Below are positions 8,601 to 16,117 of a stretch of 64,000 nucleotides of DNA, in pieces; the stretch's first letter is position 1; each line of letters starts with the position of its first letter. Position numbers and translations under genes: made by a program. The notes below the pieces were generated by a model. The model was not told where the DNA came from and did no database searches. It saw only the letters and a program-made list of their open reading frames with translations. This DNA comes from an uncultured Oscillospiraceae bacterium (GTDB lineage Bacteria; Bacillota; Clostridia; Oscillospirales; Ruminococcaceae). The stretch is taken from the NCBI GenBank assembly GCA_910586535.1, contig CAJUHS010000006.1, forward strand, positions 62,001 through 126,000, read 5' to 3'.

Positions 8601-9227
8601 ATGTGGAACGACCTATCAAAAGCTTGGCAGACCGCTTTTTCGGCAGGATGGGAATCGTTTAAAAACGGTTCCGTTCCGATCGGCGCTGTTATATGCGATG
8701 AAAACGGGGGAATAATCTGCACAGGCAGAAACAGAATGAATGAAATTACAAACGGCAACAGCAAGATCGCTCACGCAGAAACCGATTGCTTATTGCAGCT
8801 TGATACACGCAAATATCCTGATTTGAGGAGCTATACCCTGTATGCCTGCATGGAGCCTTGTCCAATGTGTATGGGAACAATTGTAATGAGCAATTTCAGA
8901 AAATTACTCATAGCGGCAAAGGACGGTTACTGCGGAGCAGTTCATTATTGTGATGACGACAGCTATGTCAGGTCTAAAAATATCGAGGCGGTCTTTGAGC
9001 TGGGAAATTTACAGCTTGTCCAGCTTACAATGCAGACCTATTTTGAATTAAAAAAGAACGGCGGCGCAGTTAATTCAGTAGTTGAGTACTTTTCAGCCGA
9101 TTGTCCCCGTGCGGTGAATATTGCAAGGACGCTGTATGCCGACAGAACACTTGATACATATGCGGAAAACAATACAGATTTCAGAGAGGTTTTCGACAAC
9201 ATTATAATTGCCGGACGCGGCGAATGA
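8601..9227 (+). CDS. Nucleoside/tRNA adenosine deaminase family protein
   Basis: A cytidine-deaminase-like fold enzyme of 208 residues with an AAGGAGG site before the ATG. It carries the zinc and catalytic motif HAE (about residue 60) and PCPMCMG (about 90), which places it in the TadA/guanine/cytosine deaminase group. The extra C-terminal 60 residues are longer than in TadA, so a free base or nucleoside substrate is more likely than tRNA. It follows the AraC-GGDEF gene by 50 bases on the same strand and may be co-transcribed with it. The substrate is not certain. Confidence 0.88.
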   Translation: MWNDLSKAWQTAFSAGWESFKNGSVPIGAVICDENGGIICTGRNRMNEITNGNSKIAHAETDCLLQLDTRKYPDLRSYTLYACMEPCPMCMGTIVMSNFRKLLIAAKDGYCGAVHYCDDDSYVRSKNIEAVFELGNLQLVQLTMQTYFELKKNGGAVNSVVEYFSADCPRAVNIARTLYADRTLDTYAENNTDFREVFDNIIIAGRGE

Positions 9228-9235
9228 CGGTCAAA

Positions 9236-9272
9236 AAGGAGCGCTCCCGCTCATGCGCGGGGGTGCTCCGCT
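9236..9272. terminator. Bidirectional terminator between deaminase and DUF4130 genes
   Basis: A 13-base stem with two wobble pairs (GGAGCGCTCCCGC / GCGGGGGTGCTCC, loop of six). On the minus strand it is followed by five T, so it mainly serves the minus-strand operon. Confidence 0.75.
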
Positions 9273-9273
9273 A

Positions 9274-10107
9274 TTATTCGGGGGTAACGTCCGGCGGAAG
9301 CGGCTGTTTTACGTCAAGACTTTCCGCAGCGGACTTTTTATCATTTTCAGCAAACTCGTTCATTGAAAACTCCGTCATATGCCCCCAGTACCGCTTGGGC
9401 ATCATTGTCATGCGGCACCGCGGATTGTACCGCTCCTTGATAGAAATTGTGTCGTAAAAGCTTTTCCACAGCTCGCGATAACGCTCCTCCTCCGCGCTTG
9501 CGGCGGGCAATTCAAAGGAAATATCATAGACGATCTCCGCCATGTGGGACTGGTACACCAACGCCATTCGGTGAGTCTCGTCGTAAATCAGAAAATTTTC
9601 GTTTCGGTAGCGGTCGGTGAAGTGGTCGGCTATGAGAGGTATGACCTTGTTTTTCGGTTCAATGACTGCGGCAAGATAGCCGTCAAAGTCAGAGAAGCGT
9701 ATAAACTGCTTCATTCGGTGCGCTTCGTTCGTACAGTGCAGAACAGCTTTGTTCAGCGCGTTCACTGTGTCGTCTGCAAGCATATTTTCTATCGCTTCGC
9801 CCGCTTTAAAGCCCTTTTGCAGATACTTTAAAATAATCAGATCCTTGTCCTCGCCGAAGGTCAGGAACGCGATCCTTATAAGCTCCCACACGTGTGGAGA
9901 AATTTTTTTCGGAACAGCCGCCGCCACCCGAGCGGCCCTTTCGGGTACAGTGGGGATATACAGCGTATCGGACAAAGTAAGCTGCTCCTGCGCTCCCCCG
10001 ACTACCCCAAGGGGAGTTTCACGCCTGACAAAGCTCTCGAAAACGCAGCACAAAAGTCCGTCAAAACTGCCGTCGTAACAATAAACTACATCTCGCCCGT
10101 TAAACAT
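9274..10107 (-). CDS. DUF4130 / TIGR03915 family protein, putative DNA metabolism partner
   Basis: 277 residues. The start MFNGRDVVYCYDGSFDGLL and the later DFDGYLAAVIEPKN and DHFTDRYRNENFLIYDETH are typical of the family that always sits beside the radical SAM gene upstream; in other species the domain is fused to a uracil-DNA-glycosylase-like domain. Its first 22 bases overlap the end of the radical SAM gene, so the two are translationally coupled. The family is presumed to act in DNA repair or modification, with no established reaction. A bidirectional terminator ends the operon just after this gene. Confidence 0.85.
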   Translation of the reverse strand: MFNGRDVVYCYDGSFDGLLCCVFESFVRRETPLGVVGGAQEQLTLSDTLYIPTVPERAARVAAAVPKKISPHVWELIRIAFLTFGEDKDLIILKYLQKGFKAGEAIENMLADDTVNALNKAVLHCTNEAHRMKQFIRFSDFDGYLAAVIEPKNKVIPLIADHFTDRYRNENFLIYDETHRMALVYQSHMAEIVYDISFELPAASAEEERYRELWKSFYDTISIKERYNPRCRMTMMPKRYWGHMTEFSMNEFAENDKKSAAESLDVKQPLPPDVTPE

Positions 10108-11432
10108 TTTACGGCGTCCTCCACTGTGGGCAAAGACGGTAAGGCTGGCAGTATTGACGCAGGCTTTTCCGATTCAAAAAATGAAAGCTGCTCGAATCCG
10201 CCCTTCTGCTCCAAGTCTTTGACCGTGCTTGCAGACATAAGCTGCCGCATTATTCCCGTCTCGGTGACAATAAGACCTTCGGCGCGTTTTCCCAAACATA
10301 ATATGAAATAATTTGCCCGCTTTAGCACCACTCCCAGCTTCCGCAGATCGGCGTAGTCAAGCTTTGCCTGCCGTCTCGCCGTAACGATTTTCTGCGCGGA
10401 TTTAACCCCTATCCCCGGTACGCGAAGCAGCATTTCATAGGGAGCCTTGTTTATCTCCACGGGAAAGCATTCGGGGTGGTGCAGTGCCCAGTTGCATTTC
10501 GGGTCAAGCAGCGGATTAAATTCCTGGTGCTGCTCGTCAAGAATCTCCTCCGCCTTGAAGCCGTAAAACCTCAGCAGCCAATCCGCTTGATAAAGGCGGT
10601 GCTCCCGAAGAAGCGGCGGCTTTGTCCCCGCAGGAGGAAGCAGTTTCTGGTCCCCAACCGGAATGTACGCCGAATAAAATACACGCTTAAGGCGGTACTT
10701 GCCGTACATCGCCTCAGAAAGTCTCAGTATCTGAAAATCCGTATCGGGAGTCGCACCGATTATCATTTGAGTGCTTTGTCCTGCGGGAGCAAATTTCGGC
10801 GCGGCTTTGTACTTGACGATCTCATAGCTGTTTTCTTTTATTTTATTGGTAATATGTCCCATGGGCAGCAGAATAGAGCTTTTTGACTTGTCAGGAGCAA
10901 GGGTGTTCAGACTTTTCTGGGAGGGCAGCTCAATGTTGACGCTTATTCTGTCTGCAAGCGTGCCTAAACGGTTTATAAGCTCCGGGTCTGCGCCGGGAAT
11001 GGTTTTCGCGTGAATATAGCCGTAAAACTTGTATTTGTTCCGCAGTATTGACAGAGCTTCAATCATCTGTTCGCAGGTATAATCGGGACTTTGTATTATC
11101 CCCGAGCTTAGAAAAAGTCCCTCGATATAGTTTCGGCGGTAAAAATTTATAGTTAGGTCGGCGATCTCATCGGGAGAAAATCTTGCCCGCGGAACGTCGT
11201 TGCTGCGGCGGTTTATGCAGTATTTGCAGTCGTATAGACAGTAGTTGGTCATAAGTATTTTCAGCAGGGAAATGCACCGTCCGTCGGCTGCAAAGCTGTG
11301 GCAGAGACCGCAGGAAGCCGCGCTGCCTATACCGTCGGAATTTCCTCCTTTGCGGTCAACGCCGCTGGAGGTGCAGGAGGAGTCGTACTTGGCGGATTCG
11401 CCCAGTATTTTCAGCTTTTCAAACATATCCAT
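10086..11432 (-). CDS. Putative DNA modification/repair radical SAM protein (TIGR03916 type)
   Basis: 448 residues. GGAGG lies nine bases before the ATG at 11432. The radical SAM cluster motif is C65-x3-C69-x2-C72 (NYCLYDCKYC). Further Cys lie before it at 20, 41, 44 and 53, which could hold a second metal site. The C-terminal third has a helix-hairpin-helix DNA-binding motif (LLRVPGIGVKSAQKI), as in DNA glycosylases and RuvA. By family it is paired with DUF4130, encoded next and overlapping by 22 bases. The combination of radical SAM core and helix-hairpin-helix implies an enzyme working on DNA bases; no substrate is established. Upstream on the same strand are a RidA gene and a P-loop gene. 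Confidence 0.9.
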   Translation of the reverse strand: MDMFEKLKILGESAKYDSSCTSSGVDRKGGNSDGIGSAASCGLCHSFAADGRCISLLKILMTNYCLYDCKYCINRRSNDVPRARFSPDEIADLTINFYRRNYIEGLFLSSGIIQSPDYTCEQMIEALSILRNKYKFYGYIHAKTIPGADPELINRLGTLADRISVNIELPSQKSLNTLAPDKSKSSILLPMGHITNKIKENSYEIVKYKAAPKFAPAGQSTQMIIGATPDTDFQILRLSEAMYGKYRLKRVFYSAYIPVGDQKLLPPAGTKPPLLREHRLYQADWLLRFYGFKAEEILDEQHQEFNPLLDPKCNWALHHPECFPVEINKAPYEMLLRVPGIGVKSAQKIVTARRQAKLDYADLRKLGVVLKRANYFILCLGKRAEGLIVTETGIMRQLMSASTVKDLEQKGGFEQLSFFESEKPASILPALPSLPTVEDAVKCLTGEM

Positions 11433-11467
11433 AAATGCGCACCTCCCATCACGGCATTCCTAATTTT

Positions 11468-11827
11468 TTATTTTGCAGAATAAGCTACAGCGTCGACCTG
11501 AAACAGCAAATTATTGGGGTCCGCAAATTCGGTCTGAATGGATTTCCGCGCGGGATATTTGCCGTTAAAGCGTTCTTTAACGGCCTTTTCCATTGCAGGT
11601 ATATCCCAGATATTTTTGAACAGACAGTTCATCTGTACCACATTTTCAAGCGTCAGCCCGACCAACGCCAGCCTTTCCTCCATTACGTCAAAAGCTCCGT
11701 TGACCTGCTGTTCAACGGTTCCGTTCGTATCACGGACGCAGTAATTCAGAAAATAAAAGTTTCCCGCCCTGACAATTCCCGAATGCGCCCAATCTTCGTT
11801 AACATCGTATCTTTCGATCTCTTTCAT
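11468..11827 (-). CDS. RidA/YjgF family protein
   Basis: 119 residues, the usual length of this trimeric family, which hydrolyses reactive enamine/imine intermediates from PLP enzymes. Family features seen are the SGIVRAGNFYF start region, the central VEQQVNGAFDVMEERL helix, the PARKSIQTEF segment with the conserved Arg, and the closing QVDAVAYS. It starts one base after the P-loop gene stops, so the two are coupled, and it lies 35 bases before the radical SAM gene on the same strand. Confidence 0.88.
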   Translation of the reverse strand: MKEIERYDVNEDWAHSGIVRAGNFYFLNYCVRDTNGTVEQQVNGAFDVMEERLALVGLTLENVVQMNCLFKNIWDIPAMEKAVKERFNGKYPARKSIQTEFADPNNLLFQVDAVAYSAK

Positions 11828-11828
11828 T

Positions 11829-12497
11829 TTATAAGTTTCCTCCTTGTTTAATTAATCCGAAATATTCCGCGGCTTCGGCAGCAGTTTTTTCGGGTGGAAC
11901 GCTATCGTCCCACGGTATTACTTTAACGCCTTTTTCCAATACCCAGCGGGGAACAACGCCCTCGTTTCCCGCTACGGCGTCGTAGGCTTTTCTGATTATT
12001 TCGGCTTTTTTCTCGTCTGTCAGATCTGTTCTTCTGTTTGTACTCTCAACAATATTTTCATGGCCGGGACGGTCAAACCAGTCAAATTTTGTTCCCCTGT
12101 TGTTCAGGTACACGAAATGCTCCGCAACGGGAATTACTGCCTCGTAGTCAATGTCTCCCTCGCATATCACCGTATCATATTTTGACGAAACCGATATAAG
12201 GTCGGCGACTATCATAGGCGTTACCTCATGCAAAAAGCGGTGCTCTCTGTTGCTTATTACCTCTTTGGGAAGTTCCCAGAAGCTGTTTACGCCGTATTCC
12301 TTTACAAAATCGCGGCACATATAAGGCTGATTTTCGGGACAGGCATATGCCATATTTCTGTCGCGGGCTTCGTCGGTACCGAAAACAAAGCAGCCGTATT
12401 TGCTTTTCAAAATGTCCGCAACGGTAGTTTTTCCCCGTCCCCATATGAAATACACGTTTTTCGGCTTATTTCTGATAATATTATCTGCAATATCCAC
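11829..12497 (-). CDS. Small P-loop kinase-like protein with a shortened phosphate-binding loop
   Basis: 222 residues. The start KNVYFIWGRGKTTVADILKS, the LID-like R-x-G-H-E-N-I region and the C-terminal PRWVLEKGVKVIPWDD look like a shikimate/adenylate-kinase-type P-loop protein. The Walker A normally reads G-x4-GK[ST], but here the strand runs straight into WGRGKTT, about three residues short, and the first glycine is missing from its usual place. The frame is open on both sides, so this is an in-frame contraction and not a frameshift. ATP binding may be weakened. It is the first gene of the minus-strand set leading to the radical SAM pair. Its substrate is unknown. Confidence 0.6.
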   Translation of the reverse strand: MDIADNIIRNKPKNVYFIWGRGKTTVADILKSKYGCFVFGTDEARDRNMAYACPENQPYMCRDFVKEYGVNSFWELPKEVISNREHRFLHEVTPMIVADLISVSSKYDTVICEGDIDYEAVIPVAEHFVYLNNRGTKFDWFDRPGHENIVESTNRRTDLTDEKKAEIIRKAYDAVAGNEGVVPRWVLEKGVKVIPWDDSVPPEKTAAEAAEYFGLIKQGGNL

Positions 12498-12645
12498 AGA
12501 CTGTACACAAACCTTGCAACAAATGTTCTATGGTGGAATTATACCACGAAACAAGCGTTCTGTAAATAGTAAAACCGAACAAATTTTCCCGCAAAATTTT
12601 GGCACGTTTGTGCCGAACGCTCTCAAAGAAAATTTTAAAAAACTA

Positions 12646-12674
12646 TTGCATTTGAAAAAAAAATGTGCTATACT
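12646..12674 (+). promoter_or_regulatory. Promoter of tRNA-Arg
   Basis: TTGCAT at 12646-12651, a 17-base spacer and TATACT at 12669-12674, nine bases before the tRNA. Confidence 0.8.
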
Positions 12675-12683
12675 AAGATGTAC

Positions 12684-12758
12684 GCCTCCATAGTTAAATG
12701 GATATAATAAACCCCTCCTAAGGGTTAGTTGTGAGTTCGATTCTCGCTGGGGGTGCCA
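12684..12758 (+). tRNA. tRNA-Arg (anticodon CCT)
   Basis: Cloverleaf seen by eye. The acceptor GCCTCCA pairs with TGGGGGT (two G-U pairs). The anticodon stem AACCC/GGGTT encloses loop CTCCTAA. The T arm is GTGAG-TTCGATT-CTCGC. The discriminator is G and CCA is encoded. It reads AGG codons. It is flanked by its own promoter and terminator. Confidence 0.93.
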
Positions 12759-12771
12759 AATAATATTTGTG

Positions 12772-12806
12772 GTCTTTCCGACAAGCATTTCGGAAAGACT
12801 TTTTTT
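12772..12806 (+). terminator. Terminator of tRNA-Arg
   Basis: Ten-base perfect stem GTCTTTCCGA / TCGGAAAGAC followed by seven T. Confidence 0.93.
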
Positions 12807-12848
12807 ATAAATTTACAAAGCTTTTTAGCGCCATGATAATTTTGCTCT

Positions 12849-13018
12849 CAAACGGTTTGTATATCCCCGCTTAAGATATATTTTTATTTATGACCGAAGC
12901 GCATATCTACTTAAAGTCACGTGGGGGATACGAAGAAAAATCCGTTTGAAGCCATTTGGTTCAAACCGCTTGACAAGATAATAACAAACGGTTATACTAT
13001 AATTGAGATACCGGTTTG
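12849..13018. promoter_or_regulatory. Cluster of CAAACGG-type operator-like boxes before the SDR gene
   Basis: The 11-mer CAAACGGTTTG (12849-12859) is a near-perfect palindrome with a central G. Related half sites follow at 12942 (CCGTTTGA), 12961 (TCAAACCG), 12985 (CAAACGGTT, running into the -10 box) and 13011 (CCGGTTTG). They bracket the dehydrogenase promoter and probably bind one regulator. No regulator gene lies next to it. Confidence 0.55.
12970..12998 (+). promoter_or_regulatory. Promoter of the SDR gene
   Basis: TTGACA at 12970-12975, a 17-base spacer, TATACT at 12993-12998. A CAAACGGTT box overlaps the start of the -10 element. Confidence 0.85.
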
Positions 13019-13071
13019 GAGATTTTCACCAAGGTCTCCCTCCGGACAAAAAATGCAAAGGAGTTTTTGTT

Positions 13072-13815
13072 ATGCTTAAAAACAAGGTTGCTGTTATCAC
13101 GGGCGGTACGCGGGGAATCGGTTTCGCAGCTGCGGAAATGTTCCTCAAAAACGGAGCAAAGGTGGCGGTTTTCGGTTCGAGAAAAGAAACCGTTGACGCC
13201 GCTCTCGAAAAACTCAAAGCCGCCGGTCCATCATTCGAGGTGATTGGCCTGTACCCCGACCTGTCAGACTACGGCGCAGTGGAAAAGGCTTTCGCTCAGG
13301 TAAAGGACGCTTTCGGCAGGATCGACATTCTTGTAAACAATGCGGGAATTTCCGCCCGCGAACCTATTGAGGCTTACGATCCCGAAGCATTCAAGAAAAT
13401 CATGGATATTAATGTTACCGCAGTATTCAACGGCTGCAAGGCTGTCGTTCCATATCTCAAAGAAGCCGGCGGAGGCTCAATAATCAACACCAGCTCCATG
13501 GTAAGCATTAACGGACAGCCCAGCGGAGTCGGATATCCTGCTTCAAAGTTTGCGGTAAACGGTCTTACAAAGAGCCTTGCCCGCGAACTCGGCAAGTACA
13601 ACATCAGAGTAAACGCGGTAGCCCCCGGCGTTACAAGGACAGATATGGTCGCTGCCCTCCCCGAGGAAATGGTAAAGCGGGTTTCCGCTCCTATCCCGCT
13701 CGGCAGAGTGGGCGAGCCAGAAGAGGTTGCAAGCTGCTTCCTGTTCCTCGCCAGCGATATGGCAAGCTACGTTTCGGGAACTATCCTTTCCGTTGACGGA
13801 GCAAACATCGTTTGA
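13072..13815 (+). CDS. Short-chain dehydrogenase/reductase (SDR), FabG-like
   Basis: AAAGGAG lies before the ATG at 13072, giving 247 residues, the classical SDR length. Motifs seen are the NAD(P)-binding TGGTRGIG (about 10-17), NNAG (about 86-89), the catalytic Ser in INTSSM, Y-P-A-S-K with the catalytic Tyr and Lys, and the closing APGVTRTDM and YVSGTILSVDGAN. Classical SDRs reduce keto groups or oxidise alcohols on acyl-ACP, sugars or steroids. It is not in a fatty-acid cluster, so a peripheral substrate, including a hydroxysteroid or sugar, is possible. It is a single-gene unit with its own promoter, operator-like boxes and terminator. Confidence 0.92.
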   Translation: MLKNKVAVITGGTRGIGFAAAEMFLKNGAKVAVFGSRKETVDAALEKLKAAGPSFEVIGLYPDLSDYGAVEKAFAQVKDAFGRIDILVNNAGISAREPIEAYDPEAFKKIMDINVTAVFNGCKAVVPYLKEAGGGSIINTSSMVSINGQPSGVGYPASKFAVNGLTKSLARELGKYNIRVNAVAPGVTRTDMVAALPEEMVKRVSAPIPLGRVGEPEEVASCFLFLASDMASYVSGTILSVDGANIV

Positions 13816-13840
13816 TTAACCGTTTCTATTAAATATTTAA

Positions 13841-13868
13841 AAAGGCAGTCTGTTTAAGGCTGCCTTTT
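13841..13868 (+). terminator. Terminator of the SDR gene
   Basis: AAAGGCAG / CTGCCTTT stem with an 11-base loop and a short T run. Confidence 0.85.
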
Positions 13869-13913
13869 CTCTGCTTCCTGCAAAAAAATTTCCGTATATC
13901 TGTATATTTTTTT

Positions 13914-13982
13914 GCAAAGTATACTTGACAAAAAATGCAAAGCGTGCTATACTAAAAATGCAAAGTAAACTATACAAACCAA
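13914..13982. promoter_or_regulatory. Three direct repeats with a 23-bp period over the XRE promoter
   Basis: GCAAAG begins at 13914, 13937 and 13960, exactly 23 bases apart. The following bases are also related (GTATAC, CTATAC and CTATAC cores, and AAAAAT at the end of the first two units). The first unit contains the palindrome AAGTATACTT at 13917-13926. The units cover the -35 and -10 boxes, so a repressor binding here would block transcription. The XRE protein encoded downstream is the obvious candidate. Confidence 0.65.
13925..13953 (+). promoter_or_regulatory. Promoter of the XRE and small-membrane-protein operon
   Basis: TTGACA at 13925-13930, a 17-base spacer, TATACT at 13948-13953. 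The leader to the first start codon is about 125 bases and holds no clear structure. Confidence 0.85.
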
Positions 13983-14084
13983 TACTGATTTTAGTCTAAG
14001 CAAAAATTTACTTATATGATTCTTGCGCAGATTTTTTAGCTACGCTTTTAGACCGAAATTAGTATAAAAGGACGGAGGTGTGCC

Positions 14085-14285
14085 TTGAAAACAAGAATAC
14101 AGGAGCTGCGCAAGGAACGCAAGATATCACAGGAAGAGCTTGCCCTGGCGGTAGGAGTTACAAGGCAGACCATCACCTCGCTGGAATGTGAAAAATACAC
14201 GGCTTCTCTTGCGCTGGCTTATAAGATCGCAAAATATTTCGGAATGACTATCGAAGAGGTATTCCTTTTCGACGACCTGATTTGA
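14085..14285 (+). CDS. XRE-family (Cro/CI-type) transcriptional regulator, 66 residues
   Basis: The start is TTG at 14085, four bases after GGAGGTG. The whole protein is one helix-turn-helix domain: RIQELRKERKISQEELALAV, then GVTRQTITSLE as recognition helix, and LALAYKIAKYFGMTIEEVF. This is the short type usually found before small membrane proteins. It is followed after 13 bases by the first of these. The 23-bp repeat array over its promoter suggests autorepression. Confidence 0.93.
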   Translation: MKTRIQELRKERKISQEELALAVGVTRQTITSLECEKYTASLALAYKIAKYFGMTIEEVFLFDDLI

Positions 14286-14298
14286 AAGGAGAATCATC

Positions 14299-14544
14299 AT
14301 GAAATGCTTCAAATGCCGCGTACAAAATAATTACAGAAAAAGAGGCTTTAAGCTTGCAATGCAGGCGGTGCTTTTAGTGTGGTGCACGGCTATGTTTATC
14401 GCCCGCGGAGATTTTGAACTGCCCCGTACCGCAAACAATATCCTTAACTTTGTACAGGGTATGTCCGCAAGTATCTGGATAGCGTGGACGGCGTTCTGTA
14501 TGGTCAGAAAGGAAAGTCCCTTTGCGTGCAGGAGGGAGAAATAA
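14299..14544 (+). CDS. Small two-span membrane protein, unknown function
   Basis: 81 residues with a GAAAGGAG site. It opens with C3-x2-C6 and has two hydrophobic spans, about 20-35 and 50-67. The tail is basic. Its stop codon TAA shares one base with the ATG of the next gene, so the two are coupled. The family is not recognised; XRE-linked small membrane proteins are common in Clostridia and their job is not settled. Confidence 0.75.
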   Translation: MKCFKCRVQNNYRKRGFKLAMQAVLLVWCTAMFIARGDFELPRTANNILNFVQGMSASIWIAWTAFCMVRKESPFACRREK

Positions 14545-14996
14545 TGGAAGAATTCAGAAACCAGATCAGAAAAACTCTTAATATTTACAGAGCTGTTCTT
14601 ATCGCTGCAATTATAATATTAATAGTTCTGAACATTGCTGAAATAACCGCCATGTCCGGCGAAAAAGACACAAAAGACCTCAGCAACGGATTCGGCACGG
14701 GCATGTGCGCGTCAATAATAACTCTTATGATAATAAATTTTTGCAGATACAGCGCCGCTCTCAAAAATGATGAAAAACTGAAAAAGCTTTACATTTTACA
14801 GACCGATGAGCGGGAGCGGCTTATTTACGAAAAGTCCAACTCATCGTCTTTCAGGGCGGTAATTATTCTTTTGGGATTTACAGCAATGATTGCGTCATTT
14901 TTCTCTAAAACGATATTTTATACCGTTGTTGCAATAATTATTGCCATTGCATTTATTCAAGCCGCTTTCAGGTTCTATTACCGCAGAAAATATTGA
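14544..14996 (+). CDS. Four-span membrane protein of an XRE-linked family
   Basis: 150 residues. The ATG at 14544 overlaps the previous stop by one base and follows GGAGGGAG. Hydrophobic spans lie at about 18-36, 50-67, 102-118 and 122-140, with a conserved cytosolic loop that includes DERERLIYEKS between spans two and three. The protein ends FYYRRKY. The broken gene downstream is a diverged copy of it. Many XRE regulators are followed by this protein type; the role is unknown. Confidence 0.8.
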   Translation: MEEFRNQIRKTLNIYRAVLIAAIIILIVLNIAEITAMSGEKDTKDLSNGFGTGMCASIITLMIINFCRYSAALKNDEKLKKLYILQTDERERLIYEKSNSSSFRAVIILLGFTAMIASFFSKTIFYTVVAIIIAIAFIQAAFRFYYRRKY

Positions 14997-15084
14997 TCGG
15001 GTATGTACCCGATAGACGGATAAATTTTACGGCTTTTGCTTAAAGGATATTATGAGAGTAAATTTTATAAAGGAGTGTATTTTT

Positions 15085-15516
15085 ATGGACGAATTTAAGA
15101 AAAACCGTATCGCAAAATTTATGCTGACCAACGCGGCGGGGATATGGATTATTGCAGCGTACAAATTTATGGACAGGAAAATAGGCGGTCTTTGCAGCTT
15201 CGCAGAAGCAGTCTGCATTGTGATATGCTTTATATGAGCGGGGTATATGATATATCAGAGCTTCCATAGGTATATTCTGCATATAGACGGAAAAAAGCTT
15301 GAAGAAGCATACATAAGATCAAAGGACGAGAGGAATATCCGAATAAGCAAGAAAACTGCCGGCGCAAGCTTTACCGTGTCTCTGTACACCGTCTGCTTCG
15401 GAACGGTGATCTCGTCGTTTTTCTCGCGGGAAATATGTCTTGCGATGATATGCGTTATTGCTGTCATGGCAGTATGCAGGCTCTGCTTCAAATTCTACTA
15501 TGACCGCAGATATTGA
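15085..15516 (+). pseudogene. Diverged copy of the four-span membrane protein, broken by an in-frame TGA
   Basis: The ATG at 15085 has a good AAAGGAG site. The frame stops at TGA 15235-15237 after 50 codons, then continues open in the same frame to 15516. The second part keeps the family's loop (KDERNIRISKK) and ending (FYYDRRY), matching DERERLIYEKS and FYYRRKY of the intact neighbour. Joined, the two parts are 143 residues, about the right length. This is most simply a nonsense mutation. A sequencing error or a split gene using an internal ATG at 15247 is possible. Confidence 0.75.
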
Positions 15517-15540
15517 CGCAGCTAAGGCGGGTCAGTTGCG

Positions 15541-15792
15541 CTAATCCCTGAATATCAGCAGCTTGTACGGCTCGGTGCCGAGAGCGGCGGCAACGTTGAA
15601 TATCACCTCCAGGGAAACATTGTGGACGATATTTGCGGCTTCTATGGCGCTGATATGCGAACGGCTTATCCCTGCCGCTTCTGCAAGCTCCTCCTGGGTA
15701 AAGCCCTGAAGCTTGCGGTAGTAGGCGATGTTCAGCCCAAGCTGAATGTACTTGTATTCGTTCTGCTTAGAGATTTTTGTGGATCTTGACAT
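15541..15792 (-). CDS. XRE-family transcriptional regulator, 83 residues
   Basis: The ATG at 15792 is chosen because GAGAGGGTGA lies just upstream; the frame opens further to 15825. One helix-turn-helix domain: GLNIAYYRKLQGFTQEELAE, AAGISRSHISAIE and a C-terminal helix pair. It is divergent from the ABC transporter operon starting at 16165, and the shared 372-base region holds several ACTATA/TATAGT elements near the transporter promoter. It may control that operon or itself. This is inference from position. Confidence 0.9.
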   Translation of the reverse strand: MSRSTKISKQNEYKYIQLGLNIAYYRKLQGFTQEELAEAAGISRSHISAIEAANIVHNVSLEVIFNVAAALGTEPYKLLIFRD

Positions 15793-15996
15793 TTTCTTCA
15801 CCCTCTCTCTAAATAATTTTATCAAATTTTAATAAGGTTATACACTTTTTGATATTATGCTATTGCTTTTTATTAAAAAGCATGATATTATTATAAAAAA
15901 GTGCAGGTATTTTGACGCCGTGCATTATATGCTTTGAGTTTCGCTTATATACAAAATAAGCATATAGTATGACAGTTTATTGTACACTATAGTCAA

Positions 15997-16025
15997 TTGA
16001 CAAAGCTGTAAAAAGATAGTATAAT
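15997..16025 (+). promoter_or_regulatory. Consensus promoter of the NatAB-like operon
   Basis: TTGACA at 15997-16002, exactly 17 bases, then TATAAT at 16020-16025. This is one of the few full-consensus promoters in the window. Copies of CTATA and TATAG lie on both sides, possible sites for the divergent XRE protein. Confidence 0.9.
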
Positions 16026-16087
16026 TGTACTATATAATTAATACAGTAATATTAAAGCATTAAACCAGCCCCCTTGACGGGGCGCAG

Positions 16088-16117
16088 CAAAGCTGCAAAA
16101 CCGCATATGCAGCTTTG
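16088..16117 (+). promoter_or_regulatory. Strong hairpin in the leader of the ABC transporter mRNA
   Basis: CAAAGCTGC (16088-16096) pairs perfectly with GCAGCTTTG (16109-16117) around a 12-base loop; nearby C and G runs may extend the stem. It lies between the promoter and the start at 16165. No T run follows, so it is not a terminator. It may be a regulatory leader or part of an intergenic repeat. Confidence 0.5.

Noticed and set aside
13914..13982. Replication-origin iterons
   Set aside because: The 23-bp repeats lie on a promoter before a regulator, with no DnaA boxes or replication gene, so an operator is more likely.
15235..15237. Selenocysteine or TGA read-through in the membrane protein
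   Set aside because: No SECIS-like hairpin is seen, and other genes here use TGA as a normal stop; a nonsense mutation is simpler.
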